Notes: generated by a model not told the origin, from the sequence alone. A DNA stretch of 64,000 bases from Cyclobacteriaceae bacterium (GCA_028281285.1 JANQKF010000001.1:122554-186553); one strand, 5' to 3'; positions 1-8,990 are shown, counted from the stretch's first letter. Numbers and translations: made by a program.

Positions 1-1297
1 CACCCCCAAGATTTAAATAATCCGAATCGGTTAGCTCAAACTCAGGAGCCAATCTGCTCCCAGTATTTTCGAATAGAAATAGGTTTGCGACAAACTCACT
101 TCCATTATAATTGCCTCGATTGCCAACCAATAAATCCAGGTCACCATCCCCATCGATATCTCCTAAAGTTGGGAAAGTTGTTTCTCCCAGATCAATCATT
201 TGATTCTGCAAAAATGGGCTCGGTGGCTGAAAGTCGACAGCGGTATTGGTGCCATTGTTCCGGTAAATCGTGACATTGTTCCGAAAATCGATTTGATTAA
301 GTAGATTTTGATCAGAATTCGAAGAGATTACCAGGTCTTTTACCCCATCGAAATCGAAATCTTCATAGAAGGCGGAAGGGAAGATAAAGAAGCCAGCCGG
401 GGCAAATTCAGGGAAGCTGACGAATGAGGTCATTACAGCATTGTCTGAATCACCCACATTCTCCATAAAGTAGAGCGTTTCGCAAAATTCGTCTGAGGTG
501 ATCAAATCCATATCCCCATCACCGTCAATGTCCAGCGGTAGCACAGTTTTACCTCCCGCATGTTCTATTTGCTGAATTCCTTGAGGTTCTTCTGGTTCGA
601 TAATTCCCCCGGGGTTACATCCAACCCCACCAAACACAATGTCATTGCAATTACATTCCTCAAAACCGCCCCATATTCTGGTTTCACGGATAAACGTCAA
701 CGCTCCACATTCTCCGGTGGTTTCAATACTGGTGTTCTTGTAATAATCGATTGTACTGGCAGTACTAAATCTGTAGGATAAAATATCGAGATCGCCATCG
801 CCATCAATGTCTTCAATACCCGGGATGTCTGAAGCATTGACCTGTAAATTTATGCCCGAATCGAACCGCAAGAAGTCTGCGGCCTCTTCCCATTGCAGTC
901 TATCTCCGGTAGTGATATTTCTAAAGACTTTAATGCCAAAAGGGGTGCTGGTAAAGATATCTTTAAGGCCATCGCAATCATAATCTTTTAAAATCAACCA
1001 ATCTTCAACCTCAGGAGGAAACATGGAAGGATAGTCGGCATTAAATACATACTCGTTGTTAATGGCCAGGAAGGTGGTCAGCTCTTTGGAGATCCGATGA
1101 TAAATAACCAAATCTTCGGTGCCGTCATGGTTAAGGTCAAACTTGAGAAATTGGGCAGAGTTGAGCCCGCCAGTCCAGGGAAGCATCAACTCAGAGTCGT
1201 CCAACGTCACGGGGATATCAGTATTCGACCTGAATTGGTATTGTGCTGAGACGAGTGTGGGTAGCACAAGAAGAACAAGAAGGGCGATTCGCCTCAT
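1..1297 (-). CDS. Secreted FG-GAP/VCBS-repeat protein (partial, runs off left edge)
   Basis: The reading frame starts at an ATG (1297-1295) and stays open to the window edge, giving 432 residues without a stop. It begins with a clear signal peptide (MRRIALLVLLVLPTLVSAQ). The rest contains at least five calcium-binding-like FG-GAP/VCBS units, recognisable as DLNHDGTEDL, DIDGDGDLDI, DIDGDGDMDL, DFDGVKDL and DIDGDGDLDLL, each followed by a hydrophobic strand. Such proteins fold as integrin-like beta-propellers and are exported or surface attached. In this phylum they often end in a type IX secretion tail, but the C-terminus lies outside the window. The exact role is unknown. It diverges from murF. 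Confidence 0.8.
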   Translation of the reverse strand, partial: MRRIALLVLLVLPTLVSAQYQFRSNTDIPVTLDDSELMLPWTGGLNSAQFLKFDLNHDGTEDLVIYHRISKELTTFLAINNEYVFNADYPSMFPPEVEDWLILKDYDCDGLKDIFTSTPFGIKVFRNITTGDRLQWEEAADFLRFDSGINLQVNASDIPGIEDIDGDGDLDILSYRFSTASTIDYYKNTSIETTGECGALTFIRETRIWGGFEECNCNDIVFGGVGCNPGGIIEPEEPQGIQQIEHAGGKTVLPLDIDGDGDMDLITSDEFCETLYFMENVGDSDNAVMTSFVSFPEFAPAGFFIFPSAFYEDFDFDGVKDLVISSNSDQNLLNQIDFRNNVTIYRNNGTNTAVDFQPPSPFLQNQMIDLGETTFPTLGDIDGDGDLDLLVGNRGNYNGSEFVANLFLFENTGSRLAPEFELTDSDYLNLGG

Positions 1298-1414
1298 AAC
1301 CTCAAATTGGGGTAAATTTAGGTAAAACCTACAGTTGACATAGAATTAACGTATGAAGTCGAACTTTGTGTATTAAATTGAGCAAGCAGAAAGACATTCC
1401 ACCTGTTATCCTTC

Positions 1415-2695
1415 ATGATTGAATCATTATACGCCTATTATTTACAATCAACCGGAGTATCCACCGACACTCGCAGTATCAAGCCGGGGCAGATTTTTAT
1501 TGCCTTAAACGGGCCTAATTTCAACGCTAACAAATTTGCAGAACAGGCCCTTGAAAAGGGGGCGTTGCTTGCTGTAGTAGACGATCAGGAATATGTAAAG
1601 GGTGATGCATGTTTCCTGGTAGAGGACTGCCTTAAGACGCTGCAGGAACTTTCCACCTTCCACAGGAGAAAAATGGATATCCCGTTCATAGGGATTACAG
1701 GTTCTAATGGCAAGACAACTACAAAGGAACTTACCAGGGATGTGCTGGCTAAGAAGTACAAGGTATTAGCAACTAAAGGTAATTTGAACAATCATATTGG
1801 TGTCCCACTGACACTGTTGTCAGTAGATCAGGATATAGAAATCGCAATTATCGAAATGGGTGCGAATCACCAGGGAGAAATTGCCGAACTGAGTCGAATC
1901 GCAGAACCTACACATGGACTTATCACCAATATCGGAAAGGCTCATTTGGAAGGATTTGGAGGAATAGAGGGAGTTTTCAAAGGCAAGACCGAACTCTATT
2001 CATTTATGGGTGAGCACGGAGGTACGCTCTTTGTGAATAGTGCTAACCAGCGTTTATTCGAAAAGGCAAATTCTCTTGTCGAAGAGGTGATAACCATGGG
2101 AGGTGAGGGTAGCCATTTTCAAGCTAAATTGGTTCAGACTTCACCTAACCTGATCATTGAGGCATTTGAACAACAATTCACACCCACAATAACCGGTGAG
2201 TATAATTTTGACAATATTTTGGTAGCGCTGTGCATTGGGCATTATTTTGGTGTGTCCAACGAGGATGCTATTGCCGCAGTAGTCGATTATGTTCCGGATA
2301 ACAACCGGTCACAGCTTGTCCAAAGGGGAGACCTCAAGGTGATTCTCGATGCGTACAATGCCAATCCAACTTCCATGGCTGCTGCCTTGGAGAGTATTGC
2401 CATTGACTCTTCCAGTCCCAAGACGGTGATTCTTGGTGATATGTACGAATTAGGAGATGATGAAACGTTGGAACATAGGAGAATAGGAGAAATCACTTCT
2501 CGTTTGAATTTAGACAAGGTCATGTTTGTAGGTGAATTAATGAAAGAAGCGAAGAGAGCAAACGAAAATGCCCAGTATTTTCAGAATAAGGAGCTCTTGC
2601 ACGAATACCTTACTAGCAATCCCTTGAAATCGGGCGCATTACTCATAAAAGGTTCCAGGGGAATGGGCCTTGAGACGTTAATGGATGTGATATAA
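1415..2695 (+). CDS. murF: UDP-N-acetylmuramoyl-tripeptide--D-alanyl-D-alanine ligase
   Basis: MurF adds the D-Ala-D-Ala dipeptide to the UDP-MurNAc-tripeptide, the last cytoplasmic step of the peptidoglycan precursor, using ATP. The 426 residues fit the family. An N-terminal substrate-binding domain (about 1-85) carries STDTRSI. The ATP-binding P-loop GITGSNGKTTTKE lies at about 93-105, NLNNHIGVPLTLL at about 123-135, EMGANHQGEI at about 147-156 and NIGKAHLEGFGG at about 172-183. LDAYNANPTSM and LGDMYELG mark the C-terminal domain. It has no signal peptide. It stands alone here, away from a dcw cluster. The 117-bp gap upstream holds its promoter, which I could not define. Confidence 0.95.
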   Translation: MIESLYAYYLQSTGVSTDTRSIKPGQIFIALNGPNFNANKFAEQALEKGALLAVVDDQEYVKGDACFLVEDCLKTLQELSTFHRRKMDIPFIGITGSNGKTTTKELTRDVLAKKYKVLATKGNLNNHIGVPLTLLSVDQDIEIAIIEMGANHQGEIAELSRIAEPTHGLITNIGKAHLEGFGGIEGVFKGKTELYSFMGEHGGTLFVNSANQRLFEKANSLVEEVITMGGEGSHFQAKLVQTSPNLIIEAFEQQFTPTITGEYNFDNILVALCIGHYFGVSNEDAIAAVVDYVPDNNRSQLVQRGDLKVILDAYNANPTSMAAALESIAIDSSSPKTVILGDMYELGDDETLEHRRIGEITSRLNLDKVMFVGELMKEAKRANENAQYFQNKELLHEYLTSNPLKSGALLIKGSRGMGLETLMDVI

Positions 2696-2699
2696 AAAA

Positions 2700-2724
2700 G
2701 GGGGACCGTCCTCACGAGTCCCCC
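2700..2724 (-). terminator. Rho-independent terminator of the leftward sigma/FecR operon
   Basis: GGGGGAC (2700-2706) pairs perfectly with GTCCCCC (2718-2724) across an 11-nt loop. Read on the minus strand the stem is followed by a run of Ts (2699-2694), so it should end transcription coming from the FecR gene at 2806. The T run overlaps the murF stop codon on the other strand. Confidence 0.8.
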
Positions 2725-2805
2725 ACCTCAACCTAAGAATTGGTGACTTTAACTGCTTAACCATTTAACTTATTTCCGTCACCATAATTTTGAATATTGT
2801 CACGG

Positions 2806-3747
2806 CTATTGTTTTGCCGATATAGTTACTTTTTTGTCTTTAATTTCGTATTCCAAGTGCTTGTAAGTAAGCGAGAATTCCTTCATTGTATTATCCAGGT
2901 TGTCTCTGTATAAAGAGCCATTATATCTGATTGACTCGGTCTCTACATCTTTCAACTCAACTTTAATATCGAATTGTCGCTCGAGTTCTTCTATTACCTC
3001 GTCCATGCTTGCACTTATGAATGCAATTTCACCTGAAATCCAGGAATCAATTTCTTCTAAGGAGACCTCTTGAGGTTCTTCAACTTCACCGTTTTCAAGC
3101 GCTCTTACCCTGAATCCGGGAGTAATGATTTCTGAATCTTCTGCAACTCCGGTGACACGTACTTTACCGGTCTTGCAGGCCACAATCATCTCGTCATCAT
3201 AGGCTTTAACATCAAAGCTGGTGCCGAGAACCTCTACTTTACCTAAATCGGTATTGACTGTGAATTTACTACCGTGTTGCACCTCGAAAAAAGCCTCCCC
3301 GTCCATAGAGAGACTCCTTTCGTTCTTCCATTTTCTTTTGGAAAAGCTAAGTGCAGACCCTGCATTCAGGGTTACGGTTGAATTATCCGGAAGGCGAAAG
3401 GAAGCCGTTTCACCGAATGAAGTTTTGTATGTGACCACATCTAAGGCCTGATATAGGAAAAAAGCACCAGCCAACAACACGATTGACGCGGCTATACCAA
3501 TCCAGGTACGTCTATGAAGAGGAATTACCTTAGTTTCGGGCTCCTGATTAACCTTATCAACCAAAATAGACCAAATTTCTTCTTTGGATCTTTTCTCAGG
3601 AACGCTAAACCTAGCCGCTTGCTCACCGGACTTAATCAAAGCCACGATTTCGTCTGTCTTTCCCATCTTTTCAACAACTTCTTCTCCTGACAGATTACCT
3701 TCAAGCCAATCCTTCTCCCACTCGCTATGGTGCGTTTTTCCGTACAT
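2806..3747 (-). CDS. FecR-family anti-sigma factor (second copy of the operon)
   Basis: The 313-residue protein has the FecR layout. A short cytoplasmic N-terminal region that would bind a sigma factor (about 1-78) is followed by one membrane segment (RRTWIGIAASIVLLAGAFF, about 79-97). A periplasmic FecR domain (about 105-200) contains LPDNSTVTLNAGS and EAFFEV, and a DUF4974 domain (about 240-313) closes the protein. FecR proteins relay the state of an outer-membrane receptor to a partner ECF sigma factor. It lies 53 bp behind the TonB receptor and shares the RRTWIGIA membrane-entry motif and LPDNS..LNA..S..F/Y..W with the FecR at 6491-7390, so the two look like diverged duplicates. Confidence 0.9.
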   Translation of the reverse strand: MYGKTHHSEWEKDWLEGNLSGEEVVEKMGKTDEIVALIKSGEQAARFSVPEKRSKEEIWSILVDKVNQEPETKVIPLHRRTWIGIAASIVLLAGAFFLYQALDVVTYKTSFGETASFRLPDNSTVTLNAGSALSFSKRKWKNERSLSMDGEAFFEVQHGSKFTVNTDLGKVEVLGTSFDVKAYDDEMIVACKTGKVRVTGVAEDSEIITPGFRVRALENGEVEEPQEVSLEEIDSWISGEIAFISASMDEVIEELERQFDIKVELKDVETESIRYNGSLYRDNLDNTMKEFSLTYKHLEYEIKDKKVTISAKQ

Positions 3748-3800
3748 CTGATGGTATTACACCTATTTTCGGCAATACCCTACCTTATTTTGGAAGATTT

Positions 3801-6491
3801 TTAAAACTTGATATTCAGGAAAATAGAGGGTGTGAAGTCAAGTAGAGTAAGGTCGCGGAACAATTCATCGTTGGATGGGGCTCGTGTATCACCGATTGCG
3901 TTGGTGATCACCCCCGTATCTAAGGCTTTACCCCTTACATTGACCTTACCCAGAACGTTCAGAATTGAAATTCCTAATTCACCACCAAAATTTTCGTTGC
4001 CAAACTTATAAGCAGCCGAAACATCAATGCGATTATAAACAGGTAATCTCTTTACTGTTTTTTCGGTGTTCACGACTTCAAATTCGATAATCCTATCCTG
4101 GTTATCCCGGATAAAATTAATCTGCGGTTCCAGGAATGGTTTCCCTGACCCATAGATCCATGTAGACGAAAAGTTAAAACGTTTGAAGTCGAGCATGTTT
4201 ACCAGCTTAATCTCATGGCCCTGGTCCTGCAAGGCTGGCAATCTTTCGCCATTGTTAATATCTCTGAAGATTGGGTTCCCTTCAAAATCAGTTAGCCCGG
4301 TGAATTTGGAAGTAGAATTCAGATGTGTATAGGCCAACCAGCCTGAATAAACGCGAGTGTTTTTCTGAATGAGAACATCAATACCATTAATCTGACCTGT
4401 ACCTTGGGCGAAATCAAGTTCCGGACGTGGGGCCCCTCCAACGGAAATATGTGATACGGTTGATCTGGAAAGGTTATTGATGGACTTGTAGAAATATTCT
4501 GTGTCAATAATCCAGCCATTTTTGGAGTAGTTGAAGCCGGCAGCAAGATTAGTCGATCGCATGGGCTTGAGTTGATTGTCGGCCAAGGTCCAGAAATTTT
4601 GATTTCCAGTAAACACATCGTCCTGGATCACCTGATGTATTAACTGCTGATAGCGACCGGCCATGAATTTTAGGGCAAATGACTTTGAAGGCCTCAGAAA
4701 TACACTTAGCCTGGGGGAGATGAAATTTTCGAGCGTAAGCCCTGAACTTGTATACCTTAGTCCTGCTTGAATGGTTACTTGTTCATTCGGGGTGTAGTGC
4801 TCATTGAAATAGATACCGTAAATGACTCCATCAACCGACACTTCTGAATCTTCCCTGTTATCTACCTCAACACGATGGAACATTTCAATTCGGCTTCCTT
4901 TAATACCAAAATCTACCTTATGTTCACGGTTGACAGTGACCTCGTTGTGAAAGTTGAACTGAGCCTCTGTAATTTGATTGGTTTTGATCAATGCATAATC
5001 AAATACATTGTTTCCATTATTCATGATTTGGGAGTTGTAGGTATAATCATCATTAAATGTTGACCTTCCCAGCGTCAATGTGGAGTAATATTGCCGGTTC
5101 CACTGTCTGGACCAACTCAGACCAATTCCCTCGTTCCCATAGCTCCCGTCTTCATCAATAGTGACATCGTCCATGTCATTCACTTGACCGCTAAAATTGG
5201 TCATTAGATCATCATTCCCCTTGTAAAAGCTTAAAGAGAGGAGTTGATCACGATCGGGTTGATAGGAGATTTTGGCATTGATATCATAGAAGCTGAAGTC
5301 CGGAATAATATCAGATGAACCTGAATTAGCCTCCAGGTCCTGAAGTTCTGTAGAATTGTCACGTACCCGCCCAATGAGTTTCTTATAAAGATCAGTTTGT
5401 AAGATGTCGGTAAAGGCCCTTCTCCCAGCTATAATGAAAGACCCTTTTTTGCCAAACAGGGGTGCTTGTGCAGCGGCTCTTGCGCTTAAAAGGTTCAACC
5501 CGATATCAAATTCTGGCTTGTTTCGGTTACCGGATTTACCCGTGATGTCAATAACACCACCGATTCGATTGCCATATTTTGGAGCAAAACCACTTTTGAA
5601 GATTTGGATGTCTTTAACGGCATCGGCATTGATGGCGCTGTAAACACCATAAAAATGATCTAATTGGTAAAGCGTGAAACCATCAAACAGCGTCAGGTTC
5701 TGAGAAGGCTCACTTCCTCGTATGCTGAGTCCTCCTGAAGTTTCGTCAGTTCCACTTACCCCAGGAAGTAGTTGTAGAGAACGAAAGATATCTAATTCAC
5801 CCAAACTCGGGATGTTACCCAACGATCTAGGATTAATCGACATTTGCCCTACATCTTCTCCAATTTTGACGGTTTCATTGGGTATACTTTCCACAGTTAC
5901 ACCTTTGATGTTTGTGGTATGCTCGCGCATTTCTACATCAACGGACCTTTTGTTGTCTTCTGGGGTCAATTGTGTGTTGTTCACTTTGTAACCCAGATAA
6001 GAGACCTCTATTGTTGACGTATCCGTAGGAACATTCGGTAGATAAAAACGTCCATCTTTGTTGGTCACTGTTCCATAGTCGGATCCGGCAACCCTAACCA
6101 AAGCATTTGGTAATGTCTCTCCTGTAAGTCGGTCTCTGACAACACCATTGAGTGTGAAATTAAATAATGTAGGAACGGCTGGGTCTGTTTCTATGGCTTT
6201 AGGGATAAGAATGAACTTTCCGTTAAGTATCTGGTAGTCGATTCCATTTTCGGGCAAAACCTCGTCCAAAAAGTCCAATATGGACATATTGTTATAAGAT
6301 CCCGTTATCGTCAAACCTGAGATGAGCGCATCGTCATAAGCAAATTTGACTTTGTACTTGTTCTTCAGCGTTCTAATGACCTTACTCAGAGAAGTTGAAT
6401 TGAATTCTTCGAAAATGATGGTTTCCCGGACATCTTGTGCAAACAGTCCGTTCAATATGAACAGGAAGATTAGAGTATATAATATCCGCAC
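3801..6491 (-). CDS. TonB-dependent outer-membrane receptor with STN signalling domain
   Basis: An 896-residue receptor that should move a ligand across the outer membrane with TonB energy. It has a signal peptide (about 1-18), an STN/secretin-TonB N-terminal domain (about 26-95) of the kind that contacts FecR, a carboxypeptidase-regulatory-like beta-sandwich (about 112-190, with GTVTNKDGRFYLPNVP), a plug (about 215-320, with GGLSIRGSEPSQNLTLFDG and IGGVIDITGK) and a long beta-barrel. The start is GTG, whose G is also the last base of the upstream fecR TAG stop, so translation is coupled. No SusD-like gene follows, so this is not a classical SusCD pair. The ligand is unknown; siderophore, vitamin or oligosaccharide all remain possible. 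Confidence 0.92.
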   Translation of the reverse strand: MRILYTLIFLFILNGLFAQDVRETIIFEEFNSTSLSKVIRTLKNKYKVKFAYDDALISGLTITGSYNNMSILDFLDEVLPENGIDYQILNGKFILIPKAIETDPAVPTLFNFTLNGVVRDRLTGETLPNALVRVAGSDYGTVTNKDGRFYLPNVPTDTSTIEVSYLGYKVNNTQLTPEDNKRSVDVEMREHTTNIKGVTVESIPNETVKIGEDVGQMSINPRSLGNIPSLGELDIFRSLQLLPGVSGTDETSGGLSIRGSEPSQNLTLFDGFTLYQLDHFYGVYSAINADAVKDIQIFKSGFAPKYGNRIGGVIDITGKSGNRNKPEFDIGLNLLSARAAAQAPLFGKKGSFIIAGRRAFTDILQTDLYKKLIGRVRDNSTELQDLEANSGSSDIIPDFSFYDINAKISYQPDRDQLLSLSFYKGNDDLMTNFSGQVNDMDDVTIDEDGSYGNEGIGLSWSRQWNRQYYSTLTLGRSTFNDDYTYNSQIMNNGNNVFDYALIKTNQITEAQFNFHNEVTVNREHKVDFGIKGSRIEMFHRVEVDNREDSEVSVDGVIYGIYFNEHYTPNEQVTIQAGLRYTSSGLTLENFISPRLSVFLRPSKSFALKFMAGRYQQLIHQVIQDDVFTGNQNFWTLADNQLKPMRSTNLAAGFNYSKNGWIIDTEYFYKSINNLSRSTVSHISVGGAPRPELDFAQGTGQINGIDVLIQKNTRVYSGWLAYTHLNSTSKFTGLTDFEGNPIFRDINNGERLPALQDQGHEIKLVNMLDFKRFNFSSTWIYGSGKPFLEPQINFIRDNQDRIIEFEVVNTEKTVKRLPVYNRIDVSAAYKFGNENFGGELGISILNVLGKVNVRGKALDTGVITNAIGDTRAPSNDELFRDLTLLDFTPSIFLNIKF

Positions 6492-7390
6492 TATTGAACT
6501 GTTACCTGATCATCATTTATTTCAAATTGTAAACCCATGGGTGTCAAAACGAGCTGAAGGGCTTCAATTAAATTATTGTTATTGAAATACCCGGAGTATG
6601 TCCGGTATTCAATGTTGGTTGAAATACTGATGGTTATATTGAATTGACGTTCTAATTCTTTTAAAACGGAAGCAAGATTGGCTTCGTTGAAATAGAACTC
6701 TCCAATTCTCCAGGTTGCGGTTTGGTTTGGATCAAACGATCCGATATCAAAACGGTCAGAGTTGCCAGCTATTGTTGCTTTCATTCCGGCAGTGATAAGT
6801 TCGCTGTTAGCGGAATTACCAACATTTACTTTGCCTTCAAAACAGGATACCTCTAATATTTCGTTTCTTGAGTATACATTGAAACTGGTACCGACTACTT
6901 GTACCTGACCTTTTGGGGTCATGACTGTAAAATCAGAACCAGGCTCTACTTTGAAAAAGGCTTCTCCTGATAGCTCAAGCGAGCGGTTACTCATCCATGA
7001 TTGCTTATCATAGGAAATGCTGGAATTAGCATTCAACAGAACAACAGAATTATCCGGAAGGACAAACTCCTCTTGTTGTGCCGTACCGGTGGTGAGTGTT
7101 ACACCGTTATCTGGAATCAAAAAGTAAATACCAACGATTAAAACAGCAGCGATGGAAACAGCAATTCCGATCCAAGTACGTCTTGATGTCGATTGGGGAA
7201 CAAGAACTCTCTCATTCGATTGACCGGACTTATCAATTTTTGACAACAAATCATCCCAGGCCTGAGCTTTGGTTCTTTGCGCAGGAACATCCAGATTCTC
7301 AGTCAAGGCGATGATCCTTTCCATTTCCAGGCGTTCGCTGCCGGAAATTTCATTTTCAAGCCAATCGTTGATCAAGTTGTCTTTAGCCAC
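6491..7390 (-). CDS. FecR-family anti-sigma factor (first copy)
   Basis: A 299-residue inner-membrane regulator. Residues 1-70 would hold the sigma factor in the cytoplasm, about 71-92 form a membrane helix (RRTWIGIAVSIAAVLIVGIYF), about 95-190 are the FecR domain (LPDNSVVLLNANSS, SGEAFFKV, VGTSFNVYS) and about 230-299 are DUF4974. It is placed in the usual position directly behind the sigma gene (11-bp gap) and before the receptor. Its stop overlaps the receptor's start by one base. It is the more likely primary partner of the sigma factor. Confidence 0.92.
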   Translation of the reverse strand: MAKDNLINDWLENEISGSERLEMERIIALTENLDVPAQRTKAQAWDDLLSKIDKSGQSNERVLVPQSTSRRTWIGIAVSIAAVLIVGIYFLIPDNGVTLTTGTAQQEEFVLPDNSVVLLNANSSISYDKQSWMSNRSLELSGEAFFKVEPGSDFTVMTPKGQVQVVGTSFNVYSRNEILEVSCFEGKVNVGNSANSELITAGMKATIAGNSDRFDIGSFDPNQTATWRIGEFYFNEANLASVLKELERQFNITISISTNIEYRTYSGYFNNNNLIEALQLVLTPMGLQFEINDDQVTVQ

Positions 7391-7401
7391 AGTTCTTACA
7401 T

Positions 7402-7893
7402 TTAGATTTTATGATGGATTTTTTCACGCAAGTAGCCAAGGGCACCATGCATTCGTTTCTCCACCGCCTTAACGCTTAATTCAAGTCGTTCGGCAATCTC
7501 CTTATAAGTTAATTCATCTATTCTATTCATCAGAAAAACTTCGCGTTGTTTTTCAGGCATTCCGGCAATGGTGCTTTCCAGCTGTGCTTTGAATTCCTTT
7601 TCCTCCAGACTGTATTCAGGAGACTCCGCATTTTTCTGATCAGTTTGTTTCTCAACAAAATTCATCTTGACCTTCTCATGACGAACCTGATTGAGGAACA
7701 TATTGTTCGCAATGGTGTATAAATAGCTTTTTACAGTTTCTTCCTTAATTTCTTCCCGTTTCTCCCATAGTTTCATAAAAGCATCTTGAGTCAAATCTTC
7801 TGCCATATCAACATCTCCACACTTGTAGTAGATGAAGTTCTTGATTGGCGTATAGTATTGATCAAATAATGCCTTAAACTGGCCGAGAGTCAT
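7402..7893 (-). CDS. ECF RNA polymerase sigma factor (FecI-like)
   Basis: A 163-residue extracytoplasmic-function sigma factor. Region 2 (about 10-75) includes DMAEDLTQDAFMKLWEKRE, and region 4 (about 105-155) has MPEKQREVFLMNRIDELTYKEIAERLELSVKAVEKR split over the helix-turn-helix. The length and the phrase KAVEKRMHGAL are typical of the Bacteroidota ECF group that is co-encoded with FecR and a TonB receptor. It heads the operon and presumably directs transcription of the receptor, and possibly its own operon, when the receptor binds its ligand. That regulatory target is inference from gene order. Confidence 0.93.
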   Translation of the reverse strand: MTLGQFKALFDQYYTPIKNFIYYKCGDVDMAEDLTQDAFMKLWEKREEIKEETVKSYLYTIANNMFLNQVRHEKVKMNFVEKQTDQKNAESPEYSLEEKEFKAQLESTIAGMPEKQREVFLMNRIDELTYKEIAERLELSVKAVEKRMHGALGYLREKIHHKI

Positions 7894-7997
7894 AGGTAAA
7901 CCTTAAAAAAGCATGCACCAATCGCAAGATAATTAAATTTTGCACAGGTGGATAAGATCGCTGGAGTTAAAAAAAATGAGAGATTTGCGATGAAGTG

Positions 7998-8028
7998 TTT
8001 GTATAAATAAAAACCAATATTACCTTTG
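7998..8028 (+). promoter_or_regulatory. Bacteroidota-type promoter of tRNA-Val
   Basis: TTTG (7998-8001), exactly 19 bases, then TACCTTTG (8021-8028) match the Bacteroidota consensus TTTG-N19-TAnnTTTG. The tRNA begins 17 bases downstream. Confidence 0.8.
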
Positions 8029-8044
8029 CAGACCCAATCAAAAG

Positions 8045-8119
8045 GGGCGCTTAGCTCAGTTGGTTCAGAGCACCTCGTTTACACCGAGGGGGTCGGGGGT
8101 TCGAATCCCTCAGCGCCCA
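8045..8119 (+). tRNA. tRNA-Val (anticodon UAC)
   Basis: A 75-base cloverleaf. The acceptor arm GGGCGCT (8045-8051) pairs with AGCGCCC (8112-8118), with discriminator A at 8119. The anticodon stem CCTCG/CGAGG encloses the loop TTTACAC, giving anticodon TAC for valine GUA/GUG codons. The T-loop TTCGAAT is present. CCA is not encoded; the next bases are CAT. It has its own promoter and terminator, so it is a single-gene unit. Confidence 0.95.
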
Positions 8120-8130
8120 CATCATGTACA

Positions 8131-8157
8131 AACCCGCATCATTGATGCGGGTTTTTT
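8131..8157 (+). terminator. Terminator behind tRNA-Val(UAC)
   Basis: A 10-bp perfect stem AACCCGCATC (8131-8140)/GATGCGGGTT (8144-8153) with a 3-base loop is followed by a T run, 11 bases after the tRNA. Confidence 0.88.
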
Positions 8158-8272
8158 GTTTGCGTTCAGAACCAAAATTTCTTTGAGTTTTGAATCAAAC
8201 AAAAATAGACTTCTGCGAAGCATAATTAGGGTTTGTATTTGCAGCAGTGGCCGTTCAGGGATCAATGAAGTT

Positions 8273-8290
8273 AATCCCTCAGCGCCCACA
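8273..8290 (+). repeat. Exact 18-bp copy of the tRNA-Val 3' end
   Basis: AATCCCTCAGCGCCCACA at 8273-8290 is identical to 8104-8121, which covers part of the T-arm, the 3' acceptor strand and two bases beyond the tRNA. The remaining tRNA body is not repeated. It resembles the duplicated attachment site left when a tRNA-targeting integrase inserts an element. A decayed tandem tRNA is the alternative. Confidence 0.7.
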
Positions 8291-8291
8291 C

Positions 8292-8319
8292 AAGGCAGTT
8301 AGAGATGACTGCCTTTTTT
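8292..8319 (+). terminator. Second terminator, behind the duplicated tRNA end
   Basis: AAGGCAGT (8292-8299) pairs with ACTGCCTT (8308-8315) over an 8-base loop and runs into six Ts (8314-8319) on the plus strand. It sits one base behind the duplicated tRNA 3' end and abuts the stop of the convergent DUF6624 gene. If the duplication is an att site, this would be the original tRNA terminator. Confidence 0.7.
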
Positions 8320-8320
8320 A

Positions 8321-8989
8321 TTAATTCGCACAGAAGTCTTTAATGGTGATACCATAGTTAGCCAAATATTCAGATAATGGGTTAAGGCCAATCTCCTCCC
8401 TCTTTTTGTGAACTAAGACCGTGTCTTGGATCGGATAGAGACAATAAACCCCTGTAATAGGATTGCCCTGAACTTGAGAACCATAAATCTGCTTTTTGCC
8501 ATTACGCATCAACACTCGATCTTCAAGCATGGCCAAATGGCTTCCTAAAGATTCCTTTTTCAGTACGGATTCTTTCAACTGGGGCATGTACTTCTCCTGC
8601 GAGTCAAGAGGGGCATGTTGTAGTATTAACCACTGAGCCATATTTGCCTTATCTCCCACTTGACTTATTCCCAACCAACCATATTGATCTATAATTTTGA
8701 AGGCTTCCATCTGGTTTATGCTATCCATTTTGGACATTACCACATAAAATGCCCTCATCTCATCCGATTCGGCACCAAATTCGTTGAGCGTGCGGCTTCG
8801 CAGCTTCCTAAGAATTTGGTCACTGTCCATCAGATCTTCCAGTCTGTCAATGATTCTATCTAATTCCTCTTGCGAATTGGGTAGCTCAGTTTTGTTTTGA
8901 CAGGAAATGACCACAAAACAAGAGAGCAGAATACTCGATAGTATTGATCGAAGCTTTGAGTGCCGAACAGGATTGTCAGTCATGTTCAT
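8321..8989 (-). CDS. DUF6624 family lipoprotein
   Basis: A 222-residue protein with an N-terminal hydrophobic stretch ending in a lipobox-like VISC (about residues 27-30), so it is probably a membrane-anchored periplasmic lipoprotein. Residues about 95-190 carry the features of DUF6624: DQYGWLG, a G-x(5)-AQWLILQHA stretch, MLEDRVLMRNGKKQIYGSQ. The function of the family is not established. Its start lies one base after the stop of the upstream SYLF gene (TAA-C-ATG), so the two form an operon. An internal ATG two codons later is an equally possible start. Confidence 0.75.
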   Translation of the reverse strand: MNMTDNPVRHSKLRSILSSILLSCFVVISCQNKTELPNSQEELDRIIDRLEDLMDSDQILRKLRSRTLNEFGAESDEMRAFYVVMSKMDSINQMEAFKIIDQYGWLGISQVGDKANMAQWLILQHAPLDSQEKYMPQLKESVLKKESLGSHLAMLEDRVLMRNGKKQIYGSQVQGNPITGVYCLYPIQDTVLVHKKREEIGLNPLSEYLANYGITIKDFCAN

Positions 8990-8990
8990 G

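Noticed and set aside
3221..3451. 76-residue plus-strand frame inside the second FecR gene
   Set aside because: Antisense to the conserved FecR domain.
8060..8302. 80-residue frame starting inside tRNA-Val
   Set aside because: It reads through the tRNA, its terminator and the duplicated tRNA end, so coding is implausible.
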